Positions 11,509-22,517 of a stretch of DNA of 64,000 nucleotides are shown here, piece after piece. Source of the DNA: Phytobacter diazotrophicus. Lineage in GTDB: Bacteria > Pseudomonadota > Gammaproteobacteria > Enterobacterales > Enterobacteriaceae. The translations under genes were made by a program, and so were the position numbers. The DNA is taken from contig SMDE01000003.1 in NCBI GenBank assembly GCA_004346725.1, forward strand, positions 124,001 through 188,000, in the 5' to 3' direction. A model generated the notes under the pieces. That model made no database searches, was not told where the DNA came from, and saw nothing but the letters and a program-made list of their open reading frames with translations. How positions within the stretch are numbered: the stretch's first letter is position 1; each line of letters opens with the position of its first letter.

Positions 11509-12690
11509 TTATTTTCGAAATGAAATCAGCGTCACCACAATGCCAGTTACCGCCGCAATTGCTGCGGCCAGGAATACCGACGGGTAACCCAGCGAGGTCG
11601 CCAGCAGGCCGGTAAGTGGCCCGCTGATACCGTTCGCGATGTCCTGAAATGCCGCATACCCGCCCAGTGCAGTACCGCGAACCTGCGGGGCAACGCGTTT
11701 CACCACTTCAACGCCCAACGCCGGGAAAATCAACGAACAGCCACAGCCGGTCAATGCCGCACCGGCCATCGCCACCCAGGCGTTCGGCGCCTGCCAGAGC
11801 AACAACAGGCCCACCGTTTCCACCATCAACGAAACAGTTGCCACCCGCACGCCGCCAAAGCGATCCGGCATCCAGCCAAACAGCAGACGCATCAGAACAA
11901 AGGCACCGCCAAATGCCGTCAGCGTAAACCCGGCCATTGCCCAGCCGTTACTGGCAAAGTAGAGCGAAACGAAGGTACCGATAACCGCGAAACCTACACC
12001 CTGTAGCGCAAGGCCAAGGCCCGGCTGCCAGATTTGACCGACCACGCCCCACAGGGAGGGACGTTCCCCCGAATGAGCAGGCGTTTTCTGTACGCCGCCA
12101 TTAAATGCCCACGCCAGCAGCGGTAAAACCATCGTGATCGCCGCCAGGGCGGCAAAACCAAAACGACTGTGAATGAGCAGACCGAGCGGCGCGCCGACGG
12201 CCAGCGCACCGTAAATTGCCATACCGTTCCAGGACATCACTTTGCCCGAGCGTTTAGGCCCCACCAGCCCCATCCCCCAGGCGAGTGTTCCTGTGAGCAA
12301 CTGGCTTTCACCAAAGCCCAGAATTAAACGCCCGACAATCAGCAAGCCGAATTTTGCCAGTGCGCTTACCGGTAGCCAGGCCGCCAGCAACCAGGCGACG
12401 CCAGCCAGCCCGCAGGCCAACATCCCCTGCAGCGCCGAGCGCTTTGCGCCAAACTGATCGGCCAGACGCCCGGCATAGCCTCGCGTCAGGACGGTCGCCA
12501 GAAACTGGATACCGACGGCGATGCCCACCATGGTATTGCCGTAACCGAGTTCGTTATGCACAAAGAGCGGGATGACGGGCAACGGTAACCCGATGGTCAT
12601 ATAGGTCAAAAAAACGGCAATCACCAGCCGCAGCAACGCATTCGTGCCCGTGCCGGATGAGGAAGAAAGTGTTTGAGTCTCTACAGACAT
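11509..12690 (-). CDS. yfcJ: MFS transporter YfcJ
   Basis: A 12-helix major facilitator superfamily exporter/uniporter of unknown substrate. Features: the MFS motif-A-like [16 protein letters not shown] after the second helix, and an N-terminal helix start [16 protein letters not shown]. Length 393, as in E. coli (392). It lies upstream of the inserted GH1 gene and downstream of fabB, the E. coli order apart from the insertion. It likely has its own promoter in the 218 bp before the fabB terminator. Confidence 0.9.
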   Translation of the reverse strand: MSVETQTLSSSSGTGTNALLRLVIAVFLTYMTIGLPLPVIPLFVHNELGYGNTMVGIAVGIQFLATVLTRGYAGRLADQFGAKRSALQGMLACGLAGVAWLLAAWLPVSALAKFGLLIVGRLILGFGESQLLTGTLAWGMGLVGPKRSGKVMSWNGMAIYGALAVGAPLGLLIHSRFGFAALAAITMVLPLLAWAFNGGVQKTPAHSGERPSLWGVVGQIWQPGLGLALQGVGFAVIGTFVSLYFASNGWAMAGFTLTAFGGAFVLMRLLFGWMPDRFGGVRVATVSLMVETVGLLLLWQAPNAWVAMAGAALTGCGCSLIFPALGVEVVKRVAPQVRGTALGGYAAFQDIANGISGPLTGLLATSLGYPSVFLAAAIAAVTGIVVTLISFRK

Positions 12691-12865
12691 GCATTACTCC
12701 GTACCGCAGAGTAAGGCGAGGAAAAAAAGCCACGCCCCCTCCACCTGATGTTCAGGATTAAGGTGCGTTGGATAACGTTAAACGCTTACGCATTATCAGG
12801 GGGATAATGTTGCGGGTGAAGTTTGCCTGCCCATGCAGCGGCTTGTCAATGCATAAAAAACCGCA

Positions 12866-12894
12866 TAAAAAAGGGAGCTCGTTGGCTCCCTTTT
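12866..12894 (-). terminator. Rho-independent terminator of fabB
   Basis: Stem AAAAGGGAGC / GCTCCCTTTT (12869-12878, 12885-12894) with loop TCGTTG; on the minus strand it runs into a T tract. It lies 14 bp past the fabB stop codon. Confidence 0.9.
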
Positions 12895-12908
12895 CGAAAT
12901 TCAAAGGC

Positions 12909-14123
12909 TTACTTGAGCTTACGCATCACCAGCGTGGCGTTAGTACCGCCGAAACCGAAGCTGTTGGACATGACGGTATTCAGCGTCGCGTCAGTCGGTT
13001 TGGTGACGATGTTCAGGCCAGCAGCCTGCTCATCCATCTCGTCGATATTGATGCTCGGGGCGATAAAGCCGTGCTCCAGCATCAGCAGTGAGTAGATTGC
13101 TTCCTGCACGCCAGCCGCCCCCAGAGAGTGACCGGTCATGGCTTTGGTCGCAGAGATAGCCGGGCTGTTGTCGCCGAACACTTCGCGAATCGCACCCAGT
13201 TCTTTCACATCACCGACCGGTGTAGACGTACCGTGGGAGTTCAGGTAGTCGATCGGGGTATCAACACCGTGCATTGCCATCTTCATGCAGCGCACCGCGC
13301 CTTCACCTGACGGCGCAACCATGTCAGCGCCATCAGACGTTGCGCCATAGCCCACGATTTCAGCATAGATGTGCGCGCCACGTGCCAGCGCATGTTCCAG
13401 TTCTTCAACCACAACCATACCGCCGCCGCCTGCGATGATGAAGCCATCACGATGGGCGTCATAGGTACGGGACGCTTTTTCCGGGGTTTCGTTGTATTTG
13501 GTCGACAACGCGCCCATGGCGTCGAACTCACAGGCCATTTCCCAGCCCAGCTCTTCGCCGCCGCCAGCAAAAACGATGTCCTGTTTGCCCAGTTGGATCT
13601 GCTCAACCGCGTTACCGATGCAGTGTGCGGAAGTGGCACAGGCGGAGCTGATGGAGTAGTTCACACCGTGAATTTTAAACGGCGTTGCGAGGCACGCGGA
13701 AACCGCAGAGCCCATTGCTTTGGTCACGACATACGGTCCCACTGCTTTCAGGCCGCGCGGGCTACGCATTGCGTCCGCACCGAAGACCTGCGCTTTTGAA
13801 GAGCCGCCGGAACCGGCAATCAGGCCAACACGCGGGTTGTTCTGATAAACCTCTGCGCTCAGGCCAGCATCCGCAATGGCTTCTTGCATGGAGAGAAAAG
13901 CATAGATAGAGGCATCGTTCATGAAACGAACCACTTTACGGTCAATCAAACCGGTTGTATCCAGTTTGACGTTACCCCATACGTGGCTGCGCATTCCGGA
14001 ATCTTTGAATTCCTGAGAGAAAGTGATCCCTGAGCGTCCTTCACGCAGAGAGGCCAGGACTTCCTGCTGGTTATTACCGATGCTGGAAACGATGCCCAGG
14101 CCAGTAATCACTGCACGTTTCAT
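12909..14123 (-). CDS. fabB: 3-oxoacyl-ACP synthase I FabB
   Basis: Condensing enzyme KAS I, required for elongating unsaturated fatty acids. The catalytic cysteine is C162 ([12 protein letters not shown]). The two active-site histidines lie in [11 protein letters not shown] and [10 protein letters not shown], at about 297 and 332. It is 404 residues, one residue shorter than E. coli in the loop GSGGSSKAQ and lacking the last Asp. Upstream are a FabR palindrome and a FadR site, so unsaturated/saturated balance and acyl-CoA level should both set its expression. Confidence 0.98.
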   Translation of the reverse strand: MKRAVITGLGIVSSIGNNQQEVLASLREGRSGITFSQEFKDSGMRSHVWGNVKLDTTGLIDRKVVRFMNDASIYAFLSMQEAIADAGLSAEVYQNNPRVGLIAGSGGSSKAQVFGADAMRSPRGLKAVGPYVVTKAMGSAVSACLATPFKIHGVNYSISSACATSAHCIGNAVEQIQLGKQDIVFAGGGEELGWEMACEFDAMGALSTKYNETPEKASRTYDAHRDGFIIAGGGGMVVVEELEHALARGAHIYAEIVGYGATSDGADMVAPSGEGAVRCMKMAMHGVDTPIDYLNSHGTSTPVGDVKELGAIREVFGDNSPAISATKAMTGHSLGAAGVQEAIYSLLMLEHGFIAPSINIDEMDEQAAGLNIVTKPTDATLNTVMSNSFGFGGTNATLVMRKLK

Positions 14124-14172
14124 TCAATACCCCTGTAAGTCGCACTAATTTAAGTTTTCGTGTCGCAAGATA

Positions 14173-14188
14173 GCGTACAGTTGTACGC
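14173..14188. promoter_or_regulatory. FabR operator upstream of fabB
   Basis: Perfect inverted repeat GCGTACA-GT-TGTACGC, 50 bp before the fabB ATG. It matches the known FabR palindrome at fabB/fabA promoters, where FabR represses in response to unsaturated acyl thioesters. Confidence 0.88.
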
Positions 14189-14190
14189 CG

Positions 14191-14205
14191 AACAAGTCCG
14201 ATCAG
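14191..14205 (-). promoter_or_regulatory. FadR activator site of fabB
   Basis: Minus-strand CTGATCGGACTTGTT agrees with the FadR operator known at E. coli fabB. It lies directly upstream of the FabR palindrome, the position from which FadR activates fabB. Confidence 0.82.
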
Positions 14206-14282
14206 ACAATTAATGGGTAAATTTGCGCCCTGGGGCGCACATCGTTAAGATCATGGCACTGCCTGTCCGACGAGTAACTTAC

Positions 14283-16283
14283 GTGAAACAAACCGCTATA
14301 CAATCTGCCAACCTCGAATTCAACGCTGAGGGTACACCTGTTTCCCGAGATTTTGATGACGTCTATTTCTCTAACGATAACGGACTCGAAGAGACCCGTT
14401 ATGTTTTCCTTGGCGGCAACGGTATACCAGAGCGTTTCGTCGGACATCCCCGCCCGCTGTTTGTCGTCGCGGAAAGCGGCTTTGGTACGGGTCTCAATTT
14501 CCTGACCCTGTGGCAGGCGTTCGATGCCTTTCGCCGCGCCAGTCCGCAGGCTACCCTGGAAAGATTACATTTCATCAGTTTCGAAAAATTCCCCTTAACG
14601 AAAGACGATCTGCGTCTGGCGCACCAGCACTGGCCGGAACTGGCCCCCCGGGCAGAGCAGTTACAGCAGCAGTGGCCGCTGCCCTTTGCCGGTTGCCATC
14701 GCCTGTTACTGGACGGTGGCCGCGTGACGCTGGATGTCTGGTTTGGCGATATCAATGAACTGACCGAAACCTTAGATGATTCACTACAACAGCAGGTTGA
14801 TGCCTGGTTTCTCGACGGCTTTGCACCGGCGAAAAACCCGGACATGTGGACACAGGGCCTGTTTAACGCAATGGCGAGACTGGCGCGTCCCGGCGCGACG
14901 CTGGCCACTTTCACCTCTGCTGGTTTCGTTCGCCGTGGGTTGCAGGACGCAGGCTTCACCATGCGCAAAAGCAAAGGGTTTGGCCGCAAGCGGGAAATGC
15001 TCACCGGGGTAATGGAAAGCACCACCCTACCGGTGCTGCGTGCGCCGTGGTTTGCCCGCACTGGCACGGAAAAACGCGCTGCTGCGATTGTCGGCGGCGG
15101 TATCGCCAGTGCGCTGCTATCGCTGGCCTTGTTGCGTCGCGGCTGGCAGGTGACGCTCTACTGCGCCGATGGCGAACCGGCACAGGGGGCATCCGGCAAT
15201 CGGCAAGGCGCGCTGTATCCGCTGCTCAGTGCACACGACCCGGCGTTGGCCCACTTTTTCCCTGCCGCGTTTACCTTCGCCCGTCGACTGTATGACGCCC
15301 TGCCCGTCGATTTCGATCATGACTGGTGCGGGGTCACCCAACTGGGGTACGACGAGAAAAGTCAGCAAAAAATTAGCCAGATGCTGACGCTGGGCCTGCC
15401 GGATGCTATTGCCCATGCGGTCAGCACCGAAGCGGTCGCGCAAATGGCGGGCGTAGAGACCGGATGCGGCGGTATTCATTATCCGGCTGGCGGCTGGCTG
15501 TGTCCGGCACAATTGACGGCGGCGGTGTTGGCATTAGCACAGCGTCAGGGATTATGCGTGCACTACGACCACCCGGTGACAAGCCTGGTTCAGCAGGATG
15601 GCGAATGGCGGCTGGAGCTTGCCGATGGCAGCCAGCGCGCTCACGCCTGCATCGTGCTGGCGAACGGGCACCGCATCAGCCATTTCGCCCAGACCGAAAA
15701 GCTGCCGGTTTACCCGGTTGGCGGGCAGGTCAGCCATATCCCCACGACGGCGAAACTGGGCGAACTGCGTCAGGTACTCTGCTATGACGGTTATCTGACA
15801 CCGCAAAACCCGCACAATCAGCATCACTGTATTGGCGCAAGCTACCACCGTGGGCAGGAGGAGACCGCTTACAGCGAGGAGGATCAGCAACAAAACCGCC
15901 AGCGTTTGTTGAACTGCTTCCCACAGGCACAGTGGGCGAAAGACGTTGATGTCAGCGGCGGTGAAGCGCGCTGCGGTGTGCGCTGTGCAACCCGGGATCA
16001 TTTGCCGTTAGTGGGTAATGTGGCGGATTACGCCGCGACACTGAATGCGTATGCTCATCTTGCAGAAGAGAGAACGGATGCGGTGAGCGCACCGGTTTAT
16101 GACGGGTTGTTTATGCTTGGCGCGCTCGGTTCACGCGGATTATGCAGTGCGCCGCTGGCGGCGGAGATTCTGGCCTCGCAAATGAGTGAGGAGCCATTGC
16201 CGCTGGATGGTGAAACGCTGGCCGCGCTGAATCCTAATCGTCTGTGGGTGAGAAAATTGTTGAAGGGGAAACAGGTTAAGTGA
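14283..16283 (+). CDS. mnmC: Bifunctional tRNA 5-methylaminomethyl-2-thiouridine protein MnmC
   Basis: Finishes the mnm5s2U34 wobble modification. The C-terminal FAD oxidase removes carboxymethyl from cmnm5s2U and the N-terminal SAM methyltransferase methylates the product. SAM motif [17 protein letters not shown] sits in the first quarter; the FAD-binding [17 protein letters not shown] is near residue 264. I chose the GTG at 14283 ([17 protein letters not shown]), which aligns with the E. coli start and gives 666 residues (E. coli 668). An ATG at 14253 and an upstream frame to 14223 are possible but lack family support, and no start has a strong ribosome-binding site. Divergent from fabB. 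Confidence 0.94.
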   Translation: MKQTAIQSANLEFNAEGTPVSRDFDDVYFSNDNGLEETRYVFLGGNGIPERFVGHPRPLFVVAESGFGTGLNFLTLWQAFDAFRRASPQATLERLHFISFEKFPLTKDDLRLAHQHWPELAPRAEQLQQQWPLPFAGCHRLLLDGGRVTLDVWFGDINELTETLDDSLQQQVDAWFLDGFAPAKNPDMWTQGLFNAMARLARPGATLATFTSAGFVRRGLQDAGFTMRKSKGFGRKREMLTGVMESTTLPVLRAPWFARTGTEKRAAAIVGGGIASALLSLALLRRGWQVTLYCADGEPAQGASGNRQGALYPLLSAHDPALAHFFPAAFTFARRLYDALPVDFDHDWCGVTQLGYDEKSQQKISQMLTLGLPDAIAHAVSTEAVAQMAGVETGCGGIHYPAGGWLCPAQLTAAVLALAQRQGLCVHYDHPVTSLVQQDGEWRLELADGSQRAHACIVLANGHRISHFAQTEKLPVYPVGGQVSHIPTTAKLGELRQVLCYDGYLTPQNPHNQHHCIGASYHRGQEETAYSEEDQQQNRQRLLNCFPQAQWAKDVDVSGGEARCGVRCATRDHLPLVGNVADYAATLNAYAHLAEERTDAVSAPVYDGLFMLGALGSRGLCSAPLAAEILASQMSEEPLPLDGETLAALNPNRLWVRKLLKGKQVK

Positions 16284-16296
16284 GTGCAGGCTGATG

Positions 16297-16439
16297 CCCT
16301 CACCCCAGCCCTCTCCCACAGTGAGAGGGAGAAAAACCTGCTCGATCTGTCTCCTCTACCTTGAGGAGTGAGGAATTCCCACAAAATGCGAGCACGAACG
16401 GTCCCCTCTCCCTTGAGGGAGAGGGTTAGGGTGAGGGGG
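16297..16439. repeat. Intergenic inverted-repeat element, copy 2
   Basis: 143 bp between mnmC and yfcL with the same outer arms as the element at 1824-1906: CCCTCACCCCAGCCCTCTCCC at one end and GGGAGAGGGTTAGGGTGAGG at the other. About 100 bp in between include a central part absent from the first copy. Non-coding. Confidence 0.8.
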
Positions 16440-16513
16440 AAACCCGCGCACCCATGCTGCACCGGGAATATTCCCCGCTGGCGCTACGCTTAGCGGGCTA
16501 CAAGCAAGCTCGA

Positions 16514-16792
16514 TTACTGTGCCTGCGCCTTCTGGAACAGCGTGTCCCACATCCCCATCACCAGCGCCTGATCAGGCGGAGACAACTCACCCGCCTGAAT
16601 GGCTTTTTCCAGGCTCGCCGACACCCGGGCGTGCAGCGCTGCGGATGAATGATCCTCCCCCGCTTCCAGTTCCGCTACCGCCAGCGTCAGATGCCCACGC
16701 AGATAACCGCCAGCAAACAGCTCATCGTCACTGGCGTGCTCTACCATGTCATCAATTAACGCCAGAATGCGCGATTCAAATTCTGCGATCAT
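16514..16792 (-). CDS. yfcL: YfcL family protein
   Basis: A 92-residue acidic, mainly helical cytoplasmic protein of the YfcL family. No catalytic motif is visible and its function is not known. Starts [16 protein letters not shown]. It closes the prmB-aroC-mepA-yfcA-epmC-yfcL run, 13 bp after epmC, matching E. coli. The second repeat element begins 74 bp beyond its stop. Confidence 0.9.
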   Translation of the reverse strand: MIAEFESRILALIDDMVEHASDDELFAGGYLRGHLTLAVAELEAGEDHSSAALHARVSASLEKAIQAGELSPPDQALVMGMWDTLFQKAQAQ

Positions 16793-16805
16793 CTTCTTTC
16801 CTCAG

Positions 16806-17354
16806 TTATAAATCTTCCGGCCAGGGGAAGTGTTCCGCCTTTAGCTCAGGCGTGTGGTAGTAATCTTGCAGCGCCTTAATAAAACGCGCCGGACGTTCCG
16901 GGATCCCTTTGTCGAGATACTCCATTACCTGCGCATACACGCGGCGCTGGAATACAACGCGATCCGGTTCAAAATCCCCTTCCAGGTTGTCACAACTGAC
17001 GTTAAACGGATAACCCGCCGCCACGCAGAACAACCAGTCAAAAGCCTGCGGTTTAACCTCTACGTCTTCAAATTGACACTGGGTCGCCGCATCACGACCA
17101 TCCGGGCAATACCAGTAACCAAAATCCACCAGCTCGCGACGGGCTTTCCCGGCGATACACCAGTGGGAGATCTCATGCAACGCGCTGGCATAGAACCCGT
17201 GAGCGAAGACGATCCGGTTATAAGGCACTTCTTCATCAGCAGGAAGATAGATCGGTTCGTCGTCGCCTTTGATCAGACGGGTATTAAAATCGTCGGCAAA
17301 GCAGCCGTCAAAAAGGGTAATTAATTGTTCGTAATGATGTGTTGTGGTGTTCAT
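16806..17354 (-). CDS. epmC: Elongation factor P hydroxylase EpmC
   Basis: Hydroxylates the beta-lysylated lysine of elongation factor P, the last step of its maturation (formerly YfcM). The metal-binding HExxH-type motif HEISHWC is at residues 60-66. Length 182 matches the family. It starts within the last codons of yfcA (4-bp overlap, 17351-17354), which suggests coupled translation. Confidence 0.94.
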   Translation of the reverse strand: MNTTTHHYEQLITLFDGCFADDFNTRLIKGDDEPIYLPADEEVPYNRIVFAHGFYASALHEISHWCIAGKARRELVDFGYWYCPDGRDAATQCQFEDVEVKPQAFDWLFCVAAGYPFNVSCDNLEGDFEPDRVVFQRRVYAQVMEYLDKGIPERPARFIKALQDYYHTPELKAEHFPWPEDL

Positions 17355-18163
17355 GCACTCACCCCCAGAAACTGGAGGATCTCCTGCCCATGGCTGTCAT
17401 AAAGTAATTTTGCGCTCATTACTGCCGAGACGATAACAATCATCGGACGAATGAGTTTTTGCCCTTTGCTGAGCACCAGACGTGAGCCCATACGCGCCCC
17501 CAGGAACTGGCCCGCCAGCATCACAAAGCCCGTTGCCCAGATCACCTTGCCGCCAATGATAAACAGCAACAGCCCGCCGATATTAGAGGTGGCATTAAGC
17601 ACCTTGGCGTGCGCGGTAGATTTGGCGAGGTTAAAACCGGCCAGCGTGACAAACGCCAGCGCATAAAATGACCCGGCACCGGGGCCAAAAAAGCCGTCAT
17701 AGAACCCCACACAGCCGCCCGCAACCAGCGCGAAAGGCAGGCCATGCAGCCGACGCTGGCGATCCTCTTCACCCAGTTTTGGCATCAACAAAAAGTAGAG
17801 ACCAATACAGATGATAAGAACCGGCAAAATCTGGCGCAAAATATCAGACTGAACATGCTGAACCAGCAGCGCACCCGACGTTGAACCAATAAAGGTCATC
17901 AGAATATTGAGTTTCTGATCGGCAAGACTCACCACTTTACGGCGCAAAAAATAGAGCGTGGAAGAGATAGAGCCACCGCAGGCCTGCAGTTTATTGGTGG
18001 CCAGCGCCTGCGCCGGGGTCATCCCGGCGGCCAGCAATGCAGGTACGGTCAGTAAACCGCCGCCACCGGCTAACGCATCAATGAATCCCGCCAGCGTAGC
18101 GACCACGAAAAGCACCACCAGAAGCAGTGGCGACACCATAAATATCTCTTGAAATGCATCCAT
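17351..18163 (-). CDS. yfcA: TSUP (TauE/SafE) family membrane protein YfcA
   Basis: Predicted inner-membrane permease for a sulfur-containing or organic anion; the substrate is unknown. Two repeated halves are visible, each starting with the family pattern (GFIDALAGGGGLLTVPALL at about residue 21, GFYDGFFGPGAGSFYAL at about residue 153), with eight or so hydrophobic segments. 270 residues. Overlaps mepA by 1 bp and epmC by 4 bp. Confidence 0.92.
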   Translation of the reverse strand: MDAFQEIFMVSPLLLVVLFVVATLAGFIDALAGGGGLLTVPALLAAGMTPAQALATNKLQACGGSISSTLYFLRRKVVSLADQKLNILMTFIGSTSGALLVQHVQSDILRQILPVLIICIGLYFLLMPKLGEEDRQRRLHGLPFALVAGGCVGFYDGFFGPGAGSFYALAFVTLAGFNLAKSTAHAKVLNATSNIGGLLLFIIGGKVIWATGFVMLAGQFLGARMGSRLVLSKGQKLIRPMIVIVSAVMSAKLLYDSHGQEILQFLGVSA

Positions 18164-18984
18164 TACAATACGTGCTCATCCAGTAATGCCTGACAGGAAG
18201 CAGGCAGCGGCGGTGGTGTCGTCTTCTCAGGAGTCGTAGAAGGTTTGGCCGGTTTGAACCAGCTTTGCAATTCCGCGCCACAGCCGTCGCCATCCGGCGG
18301 CAAAGGTTGATCCTGGCACTCAAGGCTATCTGCCGGGCAGCGCAAACGGACATGCATATGCGCGCGATGCTGGAACCAGGGACGCACTTTCCGCAGCCAG
18401 TCGCGGTCTGTACCGGCGTCCAGGCATAACTGCTGCTTAATGGCCGGGTTGACGAAAATGCGCGTGACGTCGTTATCCTTCGCCGCCAGCTTAATCAGGC
18501 TGGTAATTTCAGGTTTCCATAATGACGACACCACCTGCTTGCCATCGCTGGAAACCAAATCCAGCGCCTGCGGTTTTAACAATTGCGCGGAGCTCCAGCG
18601 TGCTTTCGGCAGTTGCAGGAAAATGTCCACATCCAGCCCCGTCTGGTGGCTGGCGTGACCGCCGTTAAAGCGCCCGCCGGCTGGCATACCCATATCCCCC
18701 ACCAGCACCGTCCCCAGCCCCAGGTTATGCACCTGATTACCCAGACGCTGAATAAACAGAATCAGGTCCGGATGACCAAAGTAGCGTCGCTGATCGGTAC
18801 GCATGACCTGGTAGGTGTCGGATTGCAGCGGCAGTTCATGCGCGCCAACAATACAGCCATTCGAGAAAGCACCAATAGATTGCGGTGTGCCCGCAACCGG
18901 ATGGGTAATTTTCTGCCAGGGCGTTGCCGCCTGGCAGGTCAGCGTTGCGCAAAACGCCAGGAGCGCAATTGCAATTCGTTTCAT
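18163..18984 (-). CDS. mepA: Penicillin-insensitive murein endopeptidase MepA
   Basis: Periplasmic zinc LAS-type endopeptidase that cuts D-Ala-mDAP cross-links in peptidoglycan. Signal peptide residues 1-19 (cleavage near CQA-ATPWQ). Zinc/catalytic residues H110, H113 and D120 lie in [15 protein letters not shown]; the other histidine site is [12 protein letters not shown] (about 209-211). Six or more cysteines agree with the disulfide-bonded family. Tail is Pro/Thr-rich. Three bases separate it from aroC. Confidence 0.95.
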   Translation of the reverse strand: MKRIAIALLAFCATLTCQAATPWQKITHPVAGTPQSIGAFSNGCIVGAHELPLQSDTYQVMRTDQRRYFGHPDLILFIQRLGNQVHNLGLGTVLVGDMGMPAGGRFNGGHASHQTGLDVDIFLQLPKARWSSAQLLKPQALDLVSSDGKQVVSSLWKPEITSLIKLAAKDNDVTRIFVNPAIKQQLCLDAGTDRDWLRKVRPWFQHRAHMHVRLRCPADSLECQDQPLPPDGDGCGAELQSWFKPAKPSTTPEKTTPPPLPASCQALLDEHVL

Positions 18985-18987
18985 TGT

Positions 18988-20073
18988 TTACCAGCGAGGA
19001 ATAGTGGTCGTCACATCGCCATTCTGCGCGCGCTGACGCATAAAATGGTCCATCAGCACAATGGCCAGCATCGCTTCGGCGATCGGCACCGCGCGAATAC
19101 CGACACACGGGTCGTGACGCCCTTTGGTAATCATCTCTACTTCTTCGCCAAAGCGATTAATCGTGCGTCCCGAAACGGTAATGCTTGAGGTCGGTTTCAG
19201 CGCGATATGGGTAACGATTTGCTGCCCACTGCTGATACCGCCCAGAATGCCGCCCGCGTGGTTGCTCTGAAAACCGTCTTTCGTGATTTCATCGCGATTC
19301 TGGCTGCCGCGCAGGTTGATCACACCAAAGCCGTCGCCAATCTCCACGCCTTTAACCGCGTTGATGCTCATCATCGCATGGGCGATATCGGCATCCAGAC
19401 GATCAAAGACCGGCTCGCCGAGGCCCGCCGGAACACCGTCCGCCACAACGGTAACTTTCGCACCGATGGAGTCGCCCTCTTTTTTGAGCCCACGCATCAG
19501 TTCGTCCAGCGCGTCGATTTTGTCCGGGTCGGGGCAGAAAAACGGATTTTGTTCGACCTGATCCCAGTCTTTCATCGCCAGTGGAATGTCGCCCATCTGG
19601 GTCAGACAACCACGGATCACGATGCCGAATTTATGGGCGAGGAATTTCTTGGCAATCGCCCCTGCAGCCACACGCATTGCGGTTTCACGCGCCGAGGAGC
19701 GGCCACCGCCACGATAGTCGCGCAGGCCATATTTTTGCTCGTAGGTGTAATCAGCGTGGCCCGGACGGAAGACGTCTTTGATTGCGCTGTAATCCTGAGA
19801 GCGCTGATCGGTATTTTCAATCAGCAGGCCGATGCTGGTGCCGGTGGTCACGCCTTCAAACACGCCGGAGAGAATTTTCACCTGATCCGGTTCGCGGCGT
19901 TGGGTGGTATAGCGAGAGGTGCCGGGGCGGCGTCGGTCCAGGTCATGCTGGAGGTCGGCTTCGGTCAGTGGAATGCCCGGCGGTACGCCATCGACGATGC
20001 AGCCCAGCGCAATGCCGTGCGATTCGCCGAAGGTCGTTACGCGAAAGAGTTGTCCAATAGTGTTTCCTGCCAT
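18988..20073 (-). CDS. aroC: Chorismate synthase AroC
   Basis: Last shikimate-pathway enzyme: makes chorismate from EPSP using reduced FMN. The family signatures [14 protein letters not shown] (near residue 16), [12 protein letters not shown] and [16 protein letters not shown] are all intact. Length 361, as in E. coli. Co-directional with prmB (35 bp upstream) and mepA. Confidence 0.98.
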   Translation of the reverse strand: MAGNTIGQLFRVTTFGESHGIALGCIVDGVPPGIPLTEADLQHDLDRRRPGTSRYTTQRREPDQVKILSGVFEGVTTGTSIGLLIENTDQRSQDYSAIKDVFRPGHADYTYEQKYGLRDYRGGGRSSARETAMRVAAGAIAKKFLAHKFGIVIRGCLTQMGDIPLAMKDWDQVEQNPFFCPDPDKIDALDELMRGLKKEGDSIGAKVTVVADGVPAGLGEPVFDRLDADIAHAMMSINAVKGVEIGDGFGVINLRGSQNRDEITKDGFQSNHAGGILGGISSGQQIVTHIALKPTSSITVSGRTINRFGEEVEMITKGRHDPCVGIRAVPIAEAMLAIVLMDHFMRQRAQNGDVTTTIPRW

Positions 20074-20108
20074 TACGGCTCCGTTGTCGTCGTTATGTTG
20101 TTAGCGTT

Positions 20109-21041
20109 TTAATCTTTATAGATGCTGAAATGTTCCTGCGCGGCCAGCAACTGCGCTTTGGTCAGCATGAAGACACCGTCACCGCCATTATCAAATTCAA
20201 GCCAGGTGAACGGTACATCCGGATATTGTTCCATCAGATGTACCATGCTGTTGCCCACTTCACAAATCAGCACACCATTGTCGGTGAGGTAATCTGGGGC
20301 GCAGGCCAGAATGCGACGCGTCAGTTTCAGGCCATCGCTACCAGACGCCAGCCCAAGCTCCGGCTCATGGCGATACTCTGATGGCAGATCAGACATATCC
20401 TCTTCATCAACGTACGGCGGGTTGGTCACAATCAGGTCGTACTGCACTTTTGGCAGGTCGCGGAAGAGGTCGGAACGAATCGGCGTGACGTGATGAATCA
20501 GGCCGTGGTCTTCAATGTTGTGTTCTGTTACCGCCAGCGCATCCGGGGAGATGTCTACCGCGTCCACTTCCGCTTCCGGGAAGGCGTAAGCGCAGGCTAT
20601 GGCGATACAGCCGCTACCGGTACACATATCCAGAATGTGCTGCGGCTGTGCGTCGATAAGCCCGGCGAAGTGGTTATTGATCAACTCGCCAATCGGTGAA
20701 CGCGGCACCAGCACGCGTTCATCAACGTAAAACTCGTGGCCGCAGAACCAGGCTTTATTGGTGAGGTAGGCAACCGGGATACGTTCATTGACGCGACGAA
20801 TGACTCGCTCAACGATACGGTGACGCTCGCTGGAGGTCAGCCGCGCATTGCGCATCTCTTCCGGGATATCCAGCGGCAGGTAAAGGGTAGGCAACACCAG
20901 TTGTACGGCTTCATCCCACGGGTTATCGGTGCCGTGGCCGTACCAGATGTTTGCCGCGCTAAATCGGCTTACCGACCAGCGCAACATGTCCTGAATGGTA
21001 TGCAGTTCACTTACTGCCTCATCAACGAAAATTTTATCCAT
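20109..21041 (-). CDS. prmB: 50S ribosomal protein L3 glutamine methyltransferase PrmB
   Basis: Methylates Gln150 of ribosomal protein L3. SAM-binding motif [16 protein letters not shown] (residues 136-151) and the glutamine-binding NPPY at 207-210. Length 310, as in E. coli. First gene of the prmB-aroC-mepA-yfcA-epmC-yfcL run, divergent from smrB. Confidence 0.97.
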   Translation of the reverse strand: MDKIFVDEAVSELHTIQDMLRWSVSRFSAANIWYGHGTDNPWDEAVQLVLPTLYLPLDIPEEMRNARLTSSERHRIVERVIRRVNERIPVAYLTNKAWFCGHEFYVDERVLVPRSPIGELINNHFAGLIDAQPQHILDMCTGSGCIAIACAYAFPEAEVDAVDISPDALAVTEHNIEDHGLIHHVTPIRSDLFRDLPKVQYDLIVTNPPYVDEEDMSDLPSEYRHEPELGLASGSDGLKLTRRILACAPDYLTDNGVLICEVGNSMVHLMEQYPDVPFTWLEFDNGGDGVFMLTKAQLLAAQEHFSIYKD

Positions 21042-21205
21042 CTTATCCTCCAGGACACGCTCGCAAGAAATTCGGCGGCTAGTTTGCCATGAAGACGGCG
21101 ATAAATCAGCATTGTCGCTTCGCGTCGCGGCCTAAAAATGCATTTTGCTGAACAGCAGGGAGCGAGTCGGGTACACTAAAAAAAAATAAAAGATGAGATG
21201 CGCAG

Positions 21206-21757
21206 ATGAAAAAGAAACCATCGCTTAGCGAGGAGGAGCAGACGCTGTTCCGACAATTAATGACCGGCACGCGTCAAATAAAGCAGGATACGGTAGTCCA
21301 CCGCCCGACACGTAAAAAAATCAGTGAAGTCCCGGTGAAGCGCCTGTTGTCGGAGCAGGCGGATAACAGCCACTATTTCTCTGATGAATTTCAGCCATTG
21401 CTGAACACTGAAGGGCCGGTGAAGTATGTGCGCGACGATGTCAGCCATTTTGAACTAAAGAAGATCCGCCGCGGTGACTATTCCCCGGATCTGTTTCTCG
21501 ACCTGCACGGCTTAACGCAGCTACAGGCTAAGCAGGAGTTGGGGGCGCTGATCGCCGCCTGCCGACGCGAACACGTTTTTTGTGCCTGCGTTATGCACGG
21601 GCACGGTAAACATATTCTCAAGCAGCAGACACCGCTCTGGCTGGCACAACATCCGCATGTTATGGCCTTTCACCAGGCACCCAAAGAGTACGGTGGCGAT
21701 GCGGCAATACTGGTGTTGATTGAAGTCGAAGAGTGGCAACCGCCTGAGCTTCCCTGA
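21206..21757 (+). CDS. smrB: SMR-domain endonuclease SmrB
   Basis: Ribosome-rescue endonuclease recruited to collided ribosomes, where it cleaves mRNA between them. The C-terminal SMR domain carries [14 protein letters not shown] and the catalytic-type HGHGKHILK. The N-terminal basic/helical part binds ribosomes in the E. coli protein. Length 183, as in E. coli. Confidence 0.95.
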   Translation: MKKKPSLSEEEQTLFRQLMTGTRQIKQDTVVHRPTRKKISEVPVKRLLSEQADNSHYFSDEFQPLLNTEGPVKYVRDDVSHFELKKIRRGDYSPDLFLDLHGLTQLQAKQELGALIAACRREHVFCACVMHGHGKHILKQQTPLWLAQHPHVMAFHQAPKEYGGDAAILVLIEVEEWQPPELP

Positions 21758-21779
21758 ACGCAACGGACGCGCAGAAACG

Positions 21780-21808
21780 TAAAAAGCCGCACAAGTGCGG
21801 CTTTTTTT
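21780..21808. terminator. Bidirectional terminator between smrB and sixA
   Basis: Stem AAAAGCCGCAC / GTGCGGCTTTT (21782-21792, 21795-21805) with A and T tracts on the two sides. It lies 22 bp after smrB and 15 bp past the sixA stop on the other strand. Confidence 0.92.
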
Positions 21809-21822
21809 CACGGTCCGGCGAA

Positions 21823-22308
21823 TCAGATTGCTTTTGGCATTCTCAGGTTGCAGGGACTCATTTGCCAGTTGTAAACGCCTTTACCGCTCTCATCCAGCGT
21901 CACGCTGGCAATCGCGGAGGTAGTGAACATTGGCGGTGTTTCACCCGGGCAAAGCTCGGACACCAGATACCCCACCAACGGCAGGTGAGAAATCACCAGC
22001 ACAGAGGAAGTACCTTCGTTTGCCAGCGCCTGGAGATAGGCGCTGACCAGACCAACATCACCACAAGGGGTCAGTTCGGGCAGGACATCCACGTTGTCTG
22101 GCAGGTTCATGCATTCACCCACCTCGTTTAGCGTCTGTTCAGCACGAAGAAACGGGCTGACCAGAACACGTTCGACATCCACTTTTTGACCTTTCAGCCA
22201 GGTTGCCATCTGACGAGATTCATCACAACCACAAGGGGTTAAGGGACGAACTGAGTCGCTGGCTGCATCGAGGGCTGCATCGCCGTGACGCATGATAAAA
22301 ACTTGCAT
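21823..22308 (-). CDS. sixA: Phosphohistidine phosphatase SixA
   Basis: Histidine phosphatase with the RHG motif at residues 7-9 (MRHGDAALD). In E. coli it removes phosphate from NPr in the nitrogen-PTS. Length 161, as in E. coli. It sits in the conserved position between smrB and fadJ, with its own 209-bp upstream region. Confidence 0.94.
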   Translation of the reverse strand: MQVFIMRHGDAALDAASDSVRPLTPCGCDESRQMATWLKGQKVDVERVLVSPFLRAEQTLNEVGECMNLPDNVDVLPELTPCGDVGLVSAYLQALANEGTSSVLVISHLPLVGYLVSELCPGETPPMFTTSAIASVTLDESGKGVYNWQMSPCNLRMPKAI

Positions 22309-22517
22309 ATTGCACCGCTTTTGTTAACCAGAAGCATTAACACTCCCCGCGTGAACAGTTCCATTACGACAGGAAATATCAATGGCCGGGCATTGTGCCT
22401 GATCCATTCGATGAATGAAACGCTGTTTTTTACCTCAATGGCGTAAGTATAGTCAATGACTGTTTACAAAATAACCATTGCCGCTTCATTCAACGCCGGA
22501 TTTACCCTTTTTTGACC